DNA of 64,000 nucleotides from Diphasiastrum complanatum (taxonomy: Eukaryota > Streptophyta > Lycopodiopsida > Lycopodiales > Lycopodiaceae): the NCBI GenBank assembly GCA_029204225.1, contig MU832135.1, forward strand, positions 21,438 through 85,437, in the 5' to 3' direction. The position numbers and the translations under genes were made by a program. The notes below the pieces were generated by a model. The model was not told the origin of the DNA. It saw nothing but the letters and a program-made list of their open reading frames with translations, and did not search any database. Each line of letters opens with the position of its first letter. Positions within the stretch are counted from its first letter, which is position 1. Of the stretch, positions 34,945 to 46,430 are shown in pieces.

Positions 34945-36900
34945 TCTCTCCTCTTTAAAGACATTAATTAAGATTTTTTTCTTGTCACTATAATATATAT
35001 CACTACTTTTTTCCAACTTCAATCATTTTTTGAGCCTAGAAACTGTATTTTTGACGTAGGGTTTTTGAGCGTCTGTATTATCTTCATAATCACAGTTGTT
35101 TTAGCCAGCTTATCGCTTCACTTGAAGATTTGCTTATGGGACAAATGCAAAGCCCCCAATGTCTTATCTTAGTTTACCGGCCTAACTGGCATCTGCCGGT
35201 CACCTGGTGCGAGGATTAAAAAACCCTAAACAGTGACATGGACCAATCAACATCAAGAAAAGCCATTTTCTCTTTTGCCAACATTCTCACTGCTTTTATG
35301 TGGCAGCCTTGCCATTCTCAATCCCTTTGTGCACATTTGAATTTTATGGACAACTTTCTACCTTTCCTACTAGGAATTCGACAAGCTTAGCCTGAGAACT
35401 ATATAGAGAATGCAACCTGTACGAGTTTCCTTGACACCCTTTAGACTCGGAGGCTGATAATGCAGTAAAAAATAAAGGAAAGTTTTCTCTCTTCTCTTAT
35501 TCTAACCTATTAGCGAAGTTCCAAGTTGCTTTCTATTGGATTATTTCCCTTGATGAAACCCTTTGACATTCAAAGCAAAGTGGCCGACATGGTCGAGGAC
35601 ACACTGCTGCTGATGATTCATTTCTGAATTATTTGTATCTGACAACTGCTGCTGCCTGCCAAATTTCATTTTTTAGTTTCTGCGTATAGCCCATCAACTC
35701 TTCAAGGGCAGAGATTGTTCAGTTATCAATGATGCAAAACAAAATATTTTAAGGCATGAGAAGCTAATTAAGAACAATTGATACAGATGTGCATTAGAGA
35801 TTTTGTCACATTATTAGCCAACTGATCTACATTGCCCTTCATTTTGTAAGATTGCCAGTTATGTTTTCTCCTCCATTCATTCTATTTCTCGGCATTTTTT
35901 CTTCATATACAACTCTCTAGCAGAATTAGCAGTTTCAAGCTTAGACTTCAAAATTTACCAAGCACGTTCAGGGATCTTAGCGTTTTGGATATGTAGGCAA
36001 ATGTTATGAATATACATGAAGATCCATGCCTTTTTACCTCAGCTTCAAAATTTTAGCATCTTCATTGTATGGCCTCATCTTATCCCCATTATTCAATCCC
36101 TGGCCGTACGTACTTTTTGGTTTATAAATTTCATATGCTATATATAGCCTCCCTTTGGCCCTTTCAATTGGGCAAGGCAAATTCACTAACACTAGCCATA
36201 TTGACTTACGTAAAGTGGAAGAACAAATACATTGACTAGCCACCTAGGCTCTTGAGTTTGGGGCTCTGAAGATCTCATATTTTATAAAGAATCGTACCAC
36301 CAACTTTCAGTTGCTGATCTGGCTGATGTGGAACCTGAATATGGATGGTGTGGCTGCTTTCAATAGTCAACTTCAACTACACACCAACTTGTAGCTTTGA
36401 ATGACATCTTGTGCTCTACTGCTCCAACTGGCTGCTAGATGGCCAAATACACATGGTCATGATATCTACAAAGGATACATCAAGGGCAGTAACAAGTGTA
36501 AGGTAATAAGCTTGTGGAGGGCAATAACATAATCCTTTTAGGATTTCACAAGTTGTTAAGCCATAGAAAGTCCTACAAGTTAGGACACTAGCACGGAGTA
36601 GTGAATTTGCTATTGAGGGCAATATTTTGGTCAAGGGATTCTACTCTAAAAGCTAGGGTTGAACAAAGCAAATGATCAAGCTATCCAAATCGAGTTAAAT
36701 TTCCATCAAAGGTGTGGAGACAAACCAAAATGTCAAGTGACCTTGGTTGAGTTAACATGCATACGTGCATGTTGTTGACTAAGGTTACTGATGGATATTT
36801 CTAAGACCTAAATGCCAAAAGCAAACCTAGTTATGGTTGCATGTAGGAACACATGTTTTTGGAAATTTCTATGAGAAATTTGGAGCATACTCATACAAGT
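34277..36900. other. Non-coding stretch with a (TG)n(TC)n microsatellite
   Basis: No gene or transposon domain is recognised. A compound (TG)9(TC)n tract lies at 34887-34953. Nothing else structured was seen, although short exons of an unrecognised gene could be missed. Confidence 0.45.
34887..34953. repeat. (TG)n(TC)n microsatellite
   Basis: About 9 TG units followed by TC units with one TG interruption. Confidence 0.93.
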
Positions 36901-37276
36901 AATACTAGGGTGGACCATATCAAGCTACTTCAAAAGGTAAAAGTGAACTCACGAGAAAGTATTTGAGGAAGTAGCAGGCACTTTATGTGAAGTCTTGCAT
37001 ATGTTTTGTCTTTCTATTAGGGATGCTCTATTACTTGCATATGTTGTTTGATTCATGGATGACCTTCTATTTGTATCATTGTTGGAGAGTGATCACTAGC
37101 TGGAATGCAAACACGAACTGTTATCAATGGTTTTCTACATGAACATCTAGGAGGAGTAGTTCAGCTGTGTCCATCACAGGTGGTAACTATTGAGAGTACT
37201 AGTAGAACTGGGGTGGATTCAATTCAAGCATTCAACATAGGTGGAGTCAACTATTCACAAAGTATAGGTTTCTAAA

Positions 37277-37842
37277 GTGGGTGTTAATGCCAAAGAATTG
37301 GAGAGCTTTGATTTGACATTTGTAGATCTAGTTCCTAATTATGATTGTTATGATGGTGCTTTGGTAATCAAAGCTGATTGCTTTGGTAATCAAAGAGGAT
37401 TACATTTTCTTTATGGGTATTGGCGAGATCCTTACATATTTATGGTAGCTTGGAAGATGTTCAAAGAGATCAAGGAAATCAATCTTCAAGCAACAAAATT
37501 ATGGCAAAGGTTATCATGTCTACATTACTTGATTCAAGGGGAGTCAAGTTGTTTGATTCAAAGGAAGTCAAGGAGTCAGGCTATATGTTGCACTTTATGG
37601 GCGCCACACATATGCACTAAGGGACATGAAGACAAAAGCAAGACATTGGGAAGTCATATGAAGGAGGTTCATATGAAAAGGATCAACATACGAAGGAAGT
37701 TCTACATCGAGTAATGAAGACATTGAGATCATGGTTGATCGTGAATTCTACATTAGAATTGAAGATCTTCATTCCATGTGCATCATGGAGGATATACATG
37801 CATACTTACGTTGTTATTAACAATGTAAACATTAAGGGAAGG
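37277..37842 (+). other. Possible internal 3' region of a retroelement
   Basis: An open frame of 145 codons (37277-37714) without recognised domains leads to AAGGGAAGG (37834-37842), a plausible polypurine tract directly before TGTTAGAGTTAATG. A 22-bp direct repeat (GCTTTGGTAATCAAAG core) is at 37358-37401. This layout resembles the end of a non-autonomous LTR element, but no second LTR copy is present to confirm it. Confidence 0.35.
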
Positions 37843-38700
37843 TGTTAGAGTTAATGTTCCTATTATTATCCTTAATGTTGTCGTCTAGGACTATTTAGAA
37901 TTATTGGGCCATGCCTGCGTGTTGTTACTAGGGGCCTTTACCTATATTTAGTTAGACTCAAGTATGAGATTCTAGTGCTTGATTCGGAGCACAAGTTTTG
38001 CTATAGATAGGTATTGGGTGCTTTTACTAGGTTTAAGTCATTTTCTAGGTAATTGCTTTATAGCTAGCTGCCTTTGTTTTATTATTGGCATAGAGGCTTG
38101 ATGCCAAAGTCTATACGTATGTAGTGTGCCCTAGTCCATTACTATAGGACATAGTTGGAGTACATCTCATTATTATGCTTCATTGTTGTTGTTTGTGTTC
38201 TCTTTCATGTGTATGACTATTGTCTAACAAGAATGGGAATCTTATCCTGGTTACTTGTATGAGCAAGTCGGTTTTCTACCATGGAGTAATTAGAGGAACT
38301 CCATTTGCCATAGCTAGGGCTTTTTTGGGAAAAAAATTTGCAAGGAGGGCTCGGAGGTTGTGCACGTTAAACCGAGTGTGCAACTAGTATTTTAAAGTGC
38401 CTTGTGTCTCTAAGATCGTGTCGTCGTTCGATTGTTTGACCATTGGAAAAGGTTTTTGAAAGGTTGAAGGGGCCTGACATGCAGAACCCCTTCAACTTCA
38501 TAATTTTTTTTGTTTTGAAATGCTGAAAGGGTCCCAATGTGCATTTAATGTGCCTCTTCACCCAACTGCACCATTCTATAGCTTGGAGTTAATAACGCTC
38601 GATATTACCAAATTTAGTGGTTTTTGAAGCCTAGGAAGCCATTTAAAGCCAAATTTGGTGTTGGTAAGACCTGAGACAGGTGACTAGGCAGCATTGGGAC
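37843..38700 (+). repeat. Possible LTR, right end undefined
   Basis: It starts TGTTAG after a purine run, in the manner of the LTR at 61332. I cannot find its end or a PBS before the gag relic at 38780, so the extent is a guess. Confidence 0.3.
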
Positions 38701-38779
38701 TAAGTTTGGAGTGTGGCATTGCATTTGTTTTGCATTAAAAACTGGTTTTTTGAGCGTGTATGAGCAGTTTATTGGAGCA

Positions 38780-39322
38780 ATGTCTAACATGGGGGAAGCG
38801 ATACTTGGAGAAGCAAGTAAGCTTGATGGAGTGTCAAATTACAGTGTATGGAAGTTCAAGCTCAAAAACATTCCCATGGAGGAGGAACTATGGGAGGTCA
38901 TTATGGGTGAAAAAGCCTATCCAATGACGTAAAGGCCTACAACAAAAAGGCGAGAAGGGCTCTAACTATCATAAAGCTATTAGTAGAAGACCATATTAGT
39001 GATGTGACTACTCCAAGTCAAGCATGGGATGCTCTAAGGACTGAGGAGGCGCTATGCGACCTTGAATCCTTTACACATTTTGTTTTTCAGAAGCAAAATG
39101 GATAGTATCAGGATGGAAACCAATGAGAATATGACGAGCTACTTTATGTGCATAAAGGCACTGAGAGATGATTTTCATTCTGTTGGAGAAGTGTTGAGAC
39201 ATATGGAGCTAGTTCAAACTTGGTTGAATGGTTCGAGAGATGAATGGCAAGTATTTGTCAATGGCATTGCGGCAAGAGAGAGATTGCCCTCATTTGAGGA
39301 GCTACATGAGATCATGTCGTAG
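38780..39322 (+). pseudogene. Copia gag relic
   Basis: Starts MSNMGEAILGEASKLDGVSN and YSVWKFKLKNIPMEEELWEV, the N-terminus of copia gag. Stops and a frameshift interrupt the middle (words like SQAWDAL are readable near 39020). The frame at 39062-39322 then has MTSYFMCIKALRDDFHSVGE and WLNGSRDEWQVFVNGI, typical of the second half. No knuckle, pol or LTR follows. Confidence 0.82.
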
Positions 39323-40410
39323 GAGGAGCAATGGCGTGAGATTTCTAGGATTATGTTCAGATCCTTTTCTGACTTGGAGGTTTTGAAATGTATCCCATCA
39401 GGTTTTTTTCAAATTCCAAACTCCAATTCCTTTAAATTTTTTTTTGTATATACTATAATATGGTTTCTAAATTTGATTGAATGATGTTGAAACTTGAGTT
39501 TTGAGTCTTGACCTATCATACACTTTTAACTGTAAAGGTTTGCATACATGTCATTGTTTTGGAGCACCTCTTGAAGGTGCATGGTAGCTTGAGGTACATG
39601 GTGGTTTCAAACCATTGGCAAGATTGAGGGCTATCATGAGAGTCCAAGTCACTGAAGTTCAAGACTTATTTTGGGATGAGGCATGTGTGTTATTGTCACT
39701 GCGCTACAGCCCATTTACATTGCCCTGGGCCTCACAAATTGAGCTCACAAATCCAAAGCGCTCCTCTTTGGGCTCTTTATGAGTTCATGGATAGGTTGGG
39801 GGAGCAGTTGAGCACGAATACATGACACAATTTAGAGAGTTGCATTTACTAACGTCTAAGATTTAAGCAGTTGCAATTGCGGGATTTTAATTCTGATTGG
39901 AAATTGGAATTTGTTGGATGATATTTCCAGTTATGAAATTTGACAATTCAAGTATCCTAGATTCTCAATGTTGAATGCTCAGTCCTTATTTAGTATTTAC
40001 TATGGTCCATAATCTATTAGAGTATTTACAAACTTGATGTTGAAGTTTGGCTTTGGACTTTTAAAGGTTGGAAGAAATCAAGTCAAGACTCAATATGGCA
40101 AGATAGATGGCATTGGTTCCATTAGCTTGCATGCCATGGATTGCATACTTCATTCGTTGTGGTGGGTTGAGACAAAGTTTTGTGACCAAGAGCTTAGAGA
40201 GGGTTGGAACACCTACATTAGAAGGGTATATTCTGACCTGCCACACAAGATGCACCAAAGGATGACTTGCTTGTGTTTAGAGGTGAGCTCCTTGAATTTG
40301 AATTTGTTGCAACTCGGCTGAGGCCACAGGCACGTTGCATCCAGTGAGATGGTGGTTGAACTATGGGACGATGTTGCCGCATTACAAAGACTTGCAATTC
40401 GCATCCTCTC
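39323..40410. other. Non-coding stretch, nothing recognised
   Basis: No domains are recognised. Overlapping frames on both strands at 40034-40404 show no family signature. Confidence 0.4.
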
Positions 40411-41600
40411 TCAAGATTGGTCCGCCACAATTTGTGAGAGAAATTGGATTCTTTGATAAATAGGAAGAACGGGCTCTACAAAAAGTATAGTCTTTTCGCA
40501 ATAGATGGTAGTTGGGTTGATTTGTTGAAAGTTCAAATCCTGTAGAAGAAGCCTCAACCACATAGCTTCCTTAATTGCTTGTATTGTTGCTACATATTCG
40601 GCTTCAGTCAAGGATAATGAGATTGACTTCTGTTTTCTGCTATTCCAAGAAACTGGTGCGGACGATAGGTAGAAACAATATCCGGAAGTAGACTTCCTAG
40701 TGTCTAAGTCTCCTCCCATCAGAATAGCCGAATAAGCATAAGGCTGTAGCAGAGTTACCCAAATAACAAAGAATTTGGTTCTTTGTCACTTGAATGTATT
40801 TCATCACTCTTTTGAGTGCTATCCAATGTTGGAATCACAGATTCGACATGAATTGAGAAAGTGTGCTTACTGTATATACTAGATCGGGTCTGGTTCACAC
40901 CATCACATATATCAAGCCGATAAGTGAGTGGTATGGACAGGTGTCGAAGGACACATATCTTTATTGAGTTTAAGTCCTGGATCTATGGGCGAATCAATTG
41001 GCTTTGATTCGAGCATTCCAAATTTCTCTAGAATGTTTTGCAGAACATATAATTTATAGCTCTCATATGGAGATGTCCTAGGTGTTGATGCCACAGGATG
41101 TTCTTGTCAATAAAAGGTGTAAACAAAGATTTTTCTTCAGAAGTAAGTGCACGTTCATGACTTAATGTATATAAATGTCCATCTCTATGCCCTTTGACCA
41201 GAAGGTTCGAGTTGCTGTCACGAATGAGGCATTGATTTGCATCGAATGTAATAGTGTGGCCTCAATCAACAATTCGACTAATAGATAGTAGGTTCTTAGT
41301 CAAGGTTGGAACATATAAAACATTCTCGATAAGTCGAGATGAACCATCATCAAATTTGATGGTAACTATTCCTTTGCCTTCGATCTTGAGGGAGCTGGAG
41401 TCTTCGAGATGAATGCTGTTGTCATGATGTATCGAAGAAAAATTTGTAAACCAATCTCATCGAGGTGCCATGTGTTGTGTCGCACCAGAGTCGAGATACC
41501 AGCAACTAGAATCTGAACGATTGTTTGATTCGGCCATAAACTACTTTTGATTGGATTTTTCTTCAGAAGCATTAGTAATTGCAATATGAACCGGTCTCAT
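40411..41600 (-). pseudogene. Minus-strand copia relic with internal deletion
   Basis: From right to left: a pre-integrase region (NLLVKGHRDGHLYTL at about 41210-41165), then a direct join at about 41095 to the reverse-transcriptase end (SPYESYKLYVLQNILEKFGM, PIDSPIDPGLKLNKD). RNase H follows: TRPDIVY-like sequence near 40890, STSGYCFYLSSAPVSWNSRK and SLTEAEYVATIQAIKEAMWL. Integrase and most of the RT have been deleted. Stops are frequent. Confidence 0.8.
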
Positions 41601-44165
41601 ACCTTAGATGTTTCGCTGCTATTGATGTGCGATATTTGTGAATCCTTGAGATTCATGGATATTAATGCAAGAGCTCTGCCTCTAATTGTTTTTTTTACCC
41701 CAACACTATCTGAATAAAAACACACAAATAGAATACATTGCATTTCTATCTGGAACAACCCCTTTTTCGAGAACCGTTCCGGAATATAGCACAAAAACAC
41801 AACAGAATCCATACAAGTGAATCATGATAGGAGCGGCACTTAGAGGAAGTTTGTACATGCACGAGAGATGTGATAAAAGATAGTCAGTTGGGGAGTGAGG
41901 TAGTGTAGCAATGATCCATGAAGTATGATAGGAGAAGGTGAAGCAACTATTAGTAGCTGTATCAACTATCCCATAATCTTAAAAGTGGGGAGGGAAGAGA
42001 AAAGCATCTCAAATTAACTAATTTGGAAACTACTAGTAAACAAGGGGGGCTGAATCTCAATTTCCATGATGGCAATGGATCTCCCTGTAGGCAACTTCCT
42101 GCACGGGAAAGCACACAAAATCTACAAGAGAGTGCAGCAAAATCTAGTTTTCTCAAAAGTGCATCATGTTCACCTAAGAAAAAGCAACTTTGAGTACCAA
42201 ATAATCAATTCTTCATAAATTTTGCGCCCAATATTTGTCTTACCCAAACCTTATAATGGTCACCTTGGTAGTTGAGTGAGTACATATTGCACTTGCAAAC
42301 TAATGCTATGTAGTAGATCGTATCATCTTACTAGCAATCAAAATAATGGAACAACAATAAGCCTTTTCAGTTTTCTTGCTGATTTTTGGCCAATTTGAGT
42401 GTTTTACAAGTACACTCGTAGATACTTATGCTTGTATGTTCACACATGTGGGATTTGTACTATCATTACAAAGTCCACATACGAGTATTTTTCATGAAAA
42501 ATTTGGCATAAATTGTAGGAAATAGAAAAACCAAGTTGGTGGTAGGTGAAGTTCCTCTTGCATGCGAGCTAAAAAATAATCTAGTTCAAAGGTTTCATCA
42601 TGCAAGAAGAATTTACCAAAGGCAAAACTAAAAGCCAAGGCAGTCGCAAGTCATATCTCTAATACCTTGTAACAATCCAACCATGGTTACTCATGAAACT
42701 ATCATATATATTTTTTGTAAATGAAATAGGGTTTAATGCTTTGATAGCCCAACCGAAGAGCTGTGCACTCAATAATCAACACACGCAATGCCAATAAAAG
42801 GCTCAAGTACAATCATGCACGCATATGCATGATTGCATGCATCACACCCTTTAGTCACATCAAGCTAGAATATGGATAGAGATGCATCCATGCAATATTG
42901 ATCAATTCAACAAAAAGGTAGACAATGATCCATCATACATGCAAAGATGCAAACACGAAAGGACATTGAGACGTTGTTGGACTCATGCCATAATTTCCTA
43001 CAAAGTAAAATAGTGAGCTGAAAAGATATTGGAGTCAAGTGAGAGCAATCTATCACAATACATTTGGATGAGTACCCCAACCAAGAATCATTGCACTCCA
43101 TTGAAGTACAGTCGTGGGAGGCAGTTCTTTTGCCCTAAGTTGCAACTTGCATCCCACGTCTATGATAAACATACAATATTAGACTCAATCATCATTGTTA
43201 CTCAATTTGATTGACAAGATCGACATGCACTACTTTTGAGAGGGACATAGAACAATGTAAGCTGTAGTGGAAATATGATTGCTCAATACATTATGCAATT
43301 AGGATGCACGAGACATTTTGCTTAGAAACAGATATTCAACCTTTTTCCTTCAAAATCTCTATGATTTGGGCTTTGCTTACGAGATGCAAAGCTTTCATTT
43401 AAAATTTTTTAATCTCCTCTTTTACTTCAGTTGTAGCTTGTCTCAATCAATTTTATAACAATGGTCCTTTTTTGCCCTGAAATATGTTTACCTCTCATTT
43501 TCGGTACGAAGCCCAAAGTTGTAAGGTAACATTCATAGTCCATTAGGTCCTTAAACCTTAATCCCCATCGAGCACAATAGTATACTCAATCACAAGGTTA
43601 TCTAATGGCTAAACAATATTTTTATCTACATTGAACATTCAGTACATTCGACTTGCTCGTAGTCATCTGTAAGGTAGACAAGACAATCATCTATCATGGG
43701 TAGCTAGTACACTTCTAAAGAATCAATACATTTATTTACCTAACGAACACTCATGATGTGGATTGGCCAATCACTACATGGTAGGCTATTTCTCCAACTT
43801 GTGAACACACTTCACTTAATTCTAGACTTTTTACAATCAATGATCTGGAAATAACCTCAAGGTTGAACCGGTCTAGCATTATCTTTTGTGCCCGTTAACT
43901 TCTTAACCTTACATCCAATTTAGATAAAATTGTTGCTTATAATCAATTTTCAAACTTTCAAGCACATGAATAGAGGTTTCGAGAAGCATTCATCCTTTTG
44001 GAGAATGATGATTAGCTTAAATATTCTACATTTAATTAAAATTAAATGTAATCTAGAAAACTTTCTTTTTCTTGATCGTGATAGTAAATGTTGATAGTAC
44101 ATCTTTTATGCTCCTTATGCATCACATTGTTTTGTAATATTGTCTTCCTCGATATTGTTGTGCAG
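41601..44165. other. Non-coding stretch, nothing recognised
   Basis: AT-rich DNA with no recognised genes or element domains. It precedes the BAH exon and may include intron of that gene. Confidence 0.4.
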
Positions 44166-44345
44166 AGTATGGAGTTAGAAAAACTTGAGGTGGAACAAAA
44201 AGCTATTGATGATGATGATGAAAATGAAGAAGAGTCTGCCATGGACGTGAAAGTCATTGGTCCATGTATAAAAAAGGCGGGGAGAGGAAAATCAGAAAAG
44301 AGGTTTTACCAGTCTTTTGAGTTGGATGGAGTTCAATATGATGTT
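44166..44345 (+). CDS. Orphan exon of a BAH-domain protein (AIPP3/BDT1-like)
   Basis: An exactly 180-nt open segment is bounded by a good acceptor (TTGTTGTGCAG before 44166) and a consensus donor (GTAAGT at 44346). It encodes an acidic stretch (KAIDDDDENEEESAMD), then VKVIGPCIKKAGRGKSEKRF, then YQSFELDGVQYDV. The last part matches the start of the plant BAH domain, which normally continues with an EDPVLL-like strand in the next exon. BAH proteins of this type bind modified histones and take part in chromatin silencing. I cannot find upstream or downstream exons. The gypsy element at 45164 lies 0.8 kb downstream and could sit in the following intron. It may be a true gene with long introns or a captured fragment. 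Confidence 0.6.
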
Positions 44346-45158
44346 GTAAGTGAGCAACATATCTAATTTATTTTGAATCTATTGGCTTGGGACTTTCCAT
44401 GATCCTTTAGTTGTAGCATATGCTTTTCTTATATTGAATGAGTTGGGCCCGAATTATTTAGCTCAAAGAGTTGGAATCTTTTATCTTGTATAATGGTTTT
44501 ATAGATGGAGCATAGTTGCAACTTGGGTGCATATTAAGATGCAACCATGCTACCACGCGTGGTTGAAGAGACAAACCTTGTAGCTTGAAGCAATTTTTTG
44601 GATTTGAGTAGGGTCCTCTATAGAACTAAATTTGTTCTTGAGTTTAGCAATGGTTGACCTTCTTTTGCATGAAAGTGGCCCATCATTAGTAGAAATTCAA
44701 AATGAACGGTGATCCAGTTAATGATCAAAGAAGTACTTATAAGATGATGAAGTCAAATCAACATAGAATGTGCAATAATATTCTTTTGTCAACCTCTCAC
44801 TTTGTTAGATTTAAATTTGGCCTTGAGACATCAATCATTATTGTTATAGTTCAAACTTTTTTTATTTTAATTGATCTTCTTGTACGTCCTTTTAAAGAAA
44901 ACCTTAATGCAATGGTCAAATATGTTTTGGAATATGCAAAGCCTTTGTTTGATTGCTCGACCTTTCATAATAAATTTGTGGATTTAGACACATTCCAATC
45001 TGAACAATTTCTAGAACTACCTTTTTTGTCCTTGTGGTAGTTGGTGTGTTTGCTAGTTCAATTTTGATATTAGTTTTTATTGATAATAATTATTCAGCTC
45101 AATACTGGCATAAACTAAATAACATGAAAGTATGAAGATATACTTTCATGTGGCCATC
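44346..45158. other. Possible intron, nothing else recognised
   Basis: AT-rich DNA following the BAH exon donor site. An open frame at 44702-45040 shows no recognised domain. Confidence 0.4.
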
Positions 45159-45163
45159 CTCAC

Positions 45164-45629
45164 AGTTATGATCAAAATCTCAGGTGTTGAATCAATGAAG
45201 CATAAAAGACAGCAATAGACTAAGGCCCTACAAGCAATAGACAAGACAATAGGTTCTCCCACGAAGAGCCCAAGCAATACCAATCAATAATCTGAAAAAT
45301 GAGTGTACAAATGCCCCTATAAATACCCTACCAGTGAACCCTAAAATAGGAATTCAAAAGTAAAGGGAGGCAAAATGTGGAGGGAAAATAGTGCGCCCTC
45401 CTACGGCCCCCCACTCCACATATAACCATATAATAAGGGCCCAAGGCCAGTCAATGTCATAGAAAAAGGACCCAGTGCGGGTCATAAGCATATAAAAAGG
45501 CTCTGGGGCTTGTACATGACTAATATAAAATGCGTAACCAGAAATATACATAACCAACAGTAAATGTAAAGAGGCCTGCGAAATATATGCAGAGTAGCCC
45601 AGTAGGCCTGTATCCTGTAGTCTGTAACT
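45164..45629 (-). repeat. 3' LTR of the gypsy element
   Basis: 466 bp. On the coding strand it is preceded by the purine stretch CCAGGGAG (likely polypurine tract at 45637-45630). A TATTTATAG box-like word lies at about 45329-45319 on the minus strand. Confidence 0.95.
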
Positions 45630-45733
45630 CTCCCTGGCTATAAAGAACATTGCCCCTAATGTAGGCAAAATAAGATTAGAACCAGTGCCAGAGAAAAATA
45701 CTGCATCAAGATATCCCATCTGAGAAAGGAACA

Positions 45734-46430
45734 TCAAGAGAAGCCGGAGCATCCCGAGAAGCAATGGTAGCTGCAAGTGATCTGTACAAAACGATGGCGA
45801 GCAAAGCGTAACCGGAGAAAAACAGTATCTCCCTCTGCAAACTCAACATGGCGCCGATGATGATCAACAATGGTCCTGTACCGCTGCTGAATATGCTGTA
45901 AATGAGTAGCAGCTCTAGTAATAATCTCCCGAGCACTCGAAAGATAAGATGAAATAGTAACAGGTGCATCATCTGGAGGAGCAGGTATACCGGGTAGAAC
46001 TGGTGAGTATCCATGAGCAAGTAGGAAAGGAGAAACACCTGTGCTGGAACTAACAGAACTGTTATAACTATACTCAGCCAAACATAAATGCTGATCCCAA
46101 TCACGACCAGAAGGAGAAACATAATGTCGTAAATAATCCTCCAATACCCGGTTAATAACCTCAGACGACCATCCGCAGAAGAATGATAAGCAGTGCCCAT
46201 AAGTATCCTAACATCCAAGATACGCATAAGCTCTGTCCAAAAACTTGATGTAAACTTGGTATCCCGATCAGTAAGTATAGATCGTGGGAGACTAGGTAAG
46301 CTGAAAATCTGAGAAATAAATATACGACCACACTGCTCTGCTGTAATAGTACGTCTGACTGGTATGAAATGAGCTTGTTTAGAAAACCTATCAACTACCA
46401 CCAAACAAGAGTCATTCCATGCTGAGTACG
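45734..46430 (-). pseudogene. Gypsy integrase core, frameshifted
   Basis: VVVDRFSKQAHFIPV and ILTDRDTKFTSSFW carry catalytic-core residues. The expected third acidic residue lies right where a one-base shift occurs (about 46190, after YHSSADG). The reading then continues in another frame with LEDYLRHYV, QHLCLAEYSYNSSV and FAEGDTVFLRLR. A further shift at about 46410 separates it from the RT frame. The C-terminus beyond FLRLR is missing, so no chromodomain can be assessed. Confidence 0.88.

Noticed and set aside
34953-34980. AAAGACATTAATTAAG next to a (TC)n tract, considered as another SINE-like copy
   Set aside because: Order and orientation relative to the tract are opposite to the real copies, and no other body motifs are present.
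37843-38300. TTCTACCATGGAGTAATTAG near 38272 as a primer-binding site
   Set aside because: It does not match the tRNA-iMet site used by all other elements here, nor another tRNA end I can name.
44702-45040. 112-codon frame after the BAH exon as a further exon
   Set aside because: No BAH-domain continuation or splice-site support; composition looks like AT-rich chance.
45354-45776. 140-codon frame on the minus strand (and its copy at 50412-50780)
   Set aside because: Lies in the gypsy LTR; similar in both LTRs because they are repeats, with no domain.
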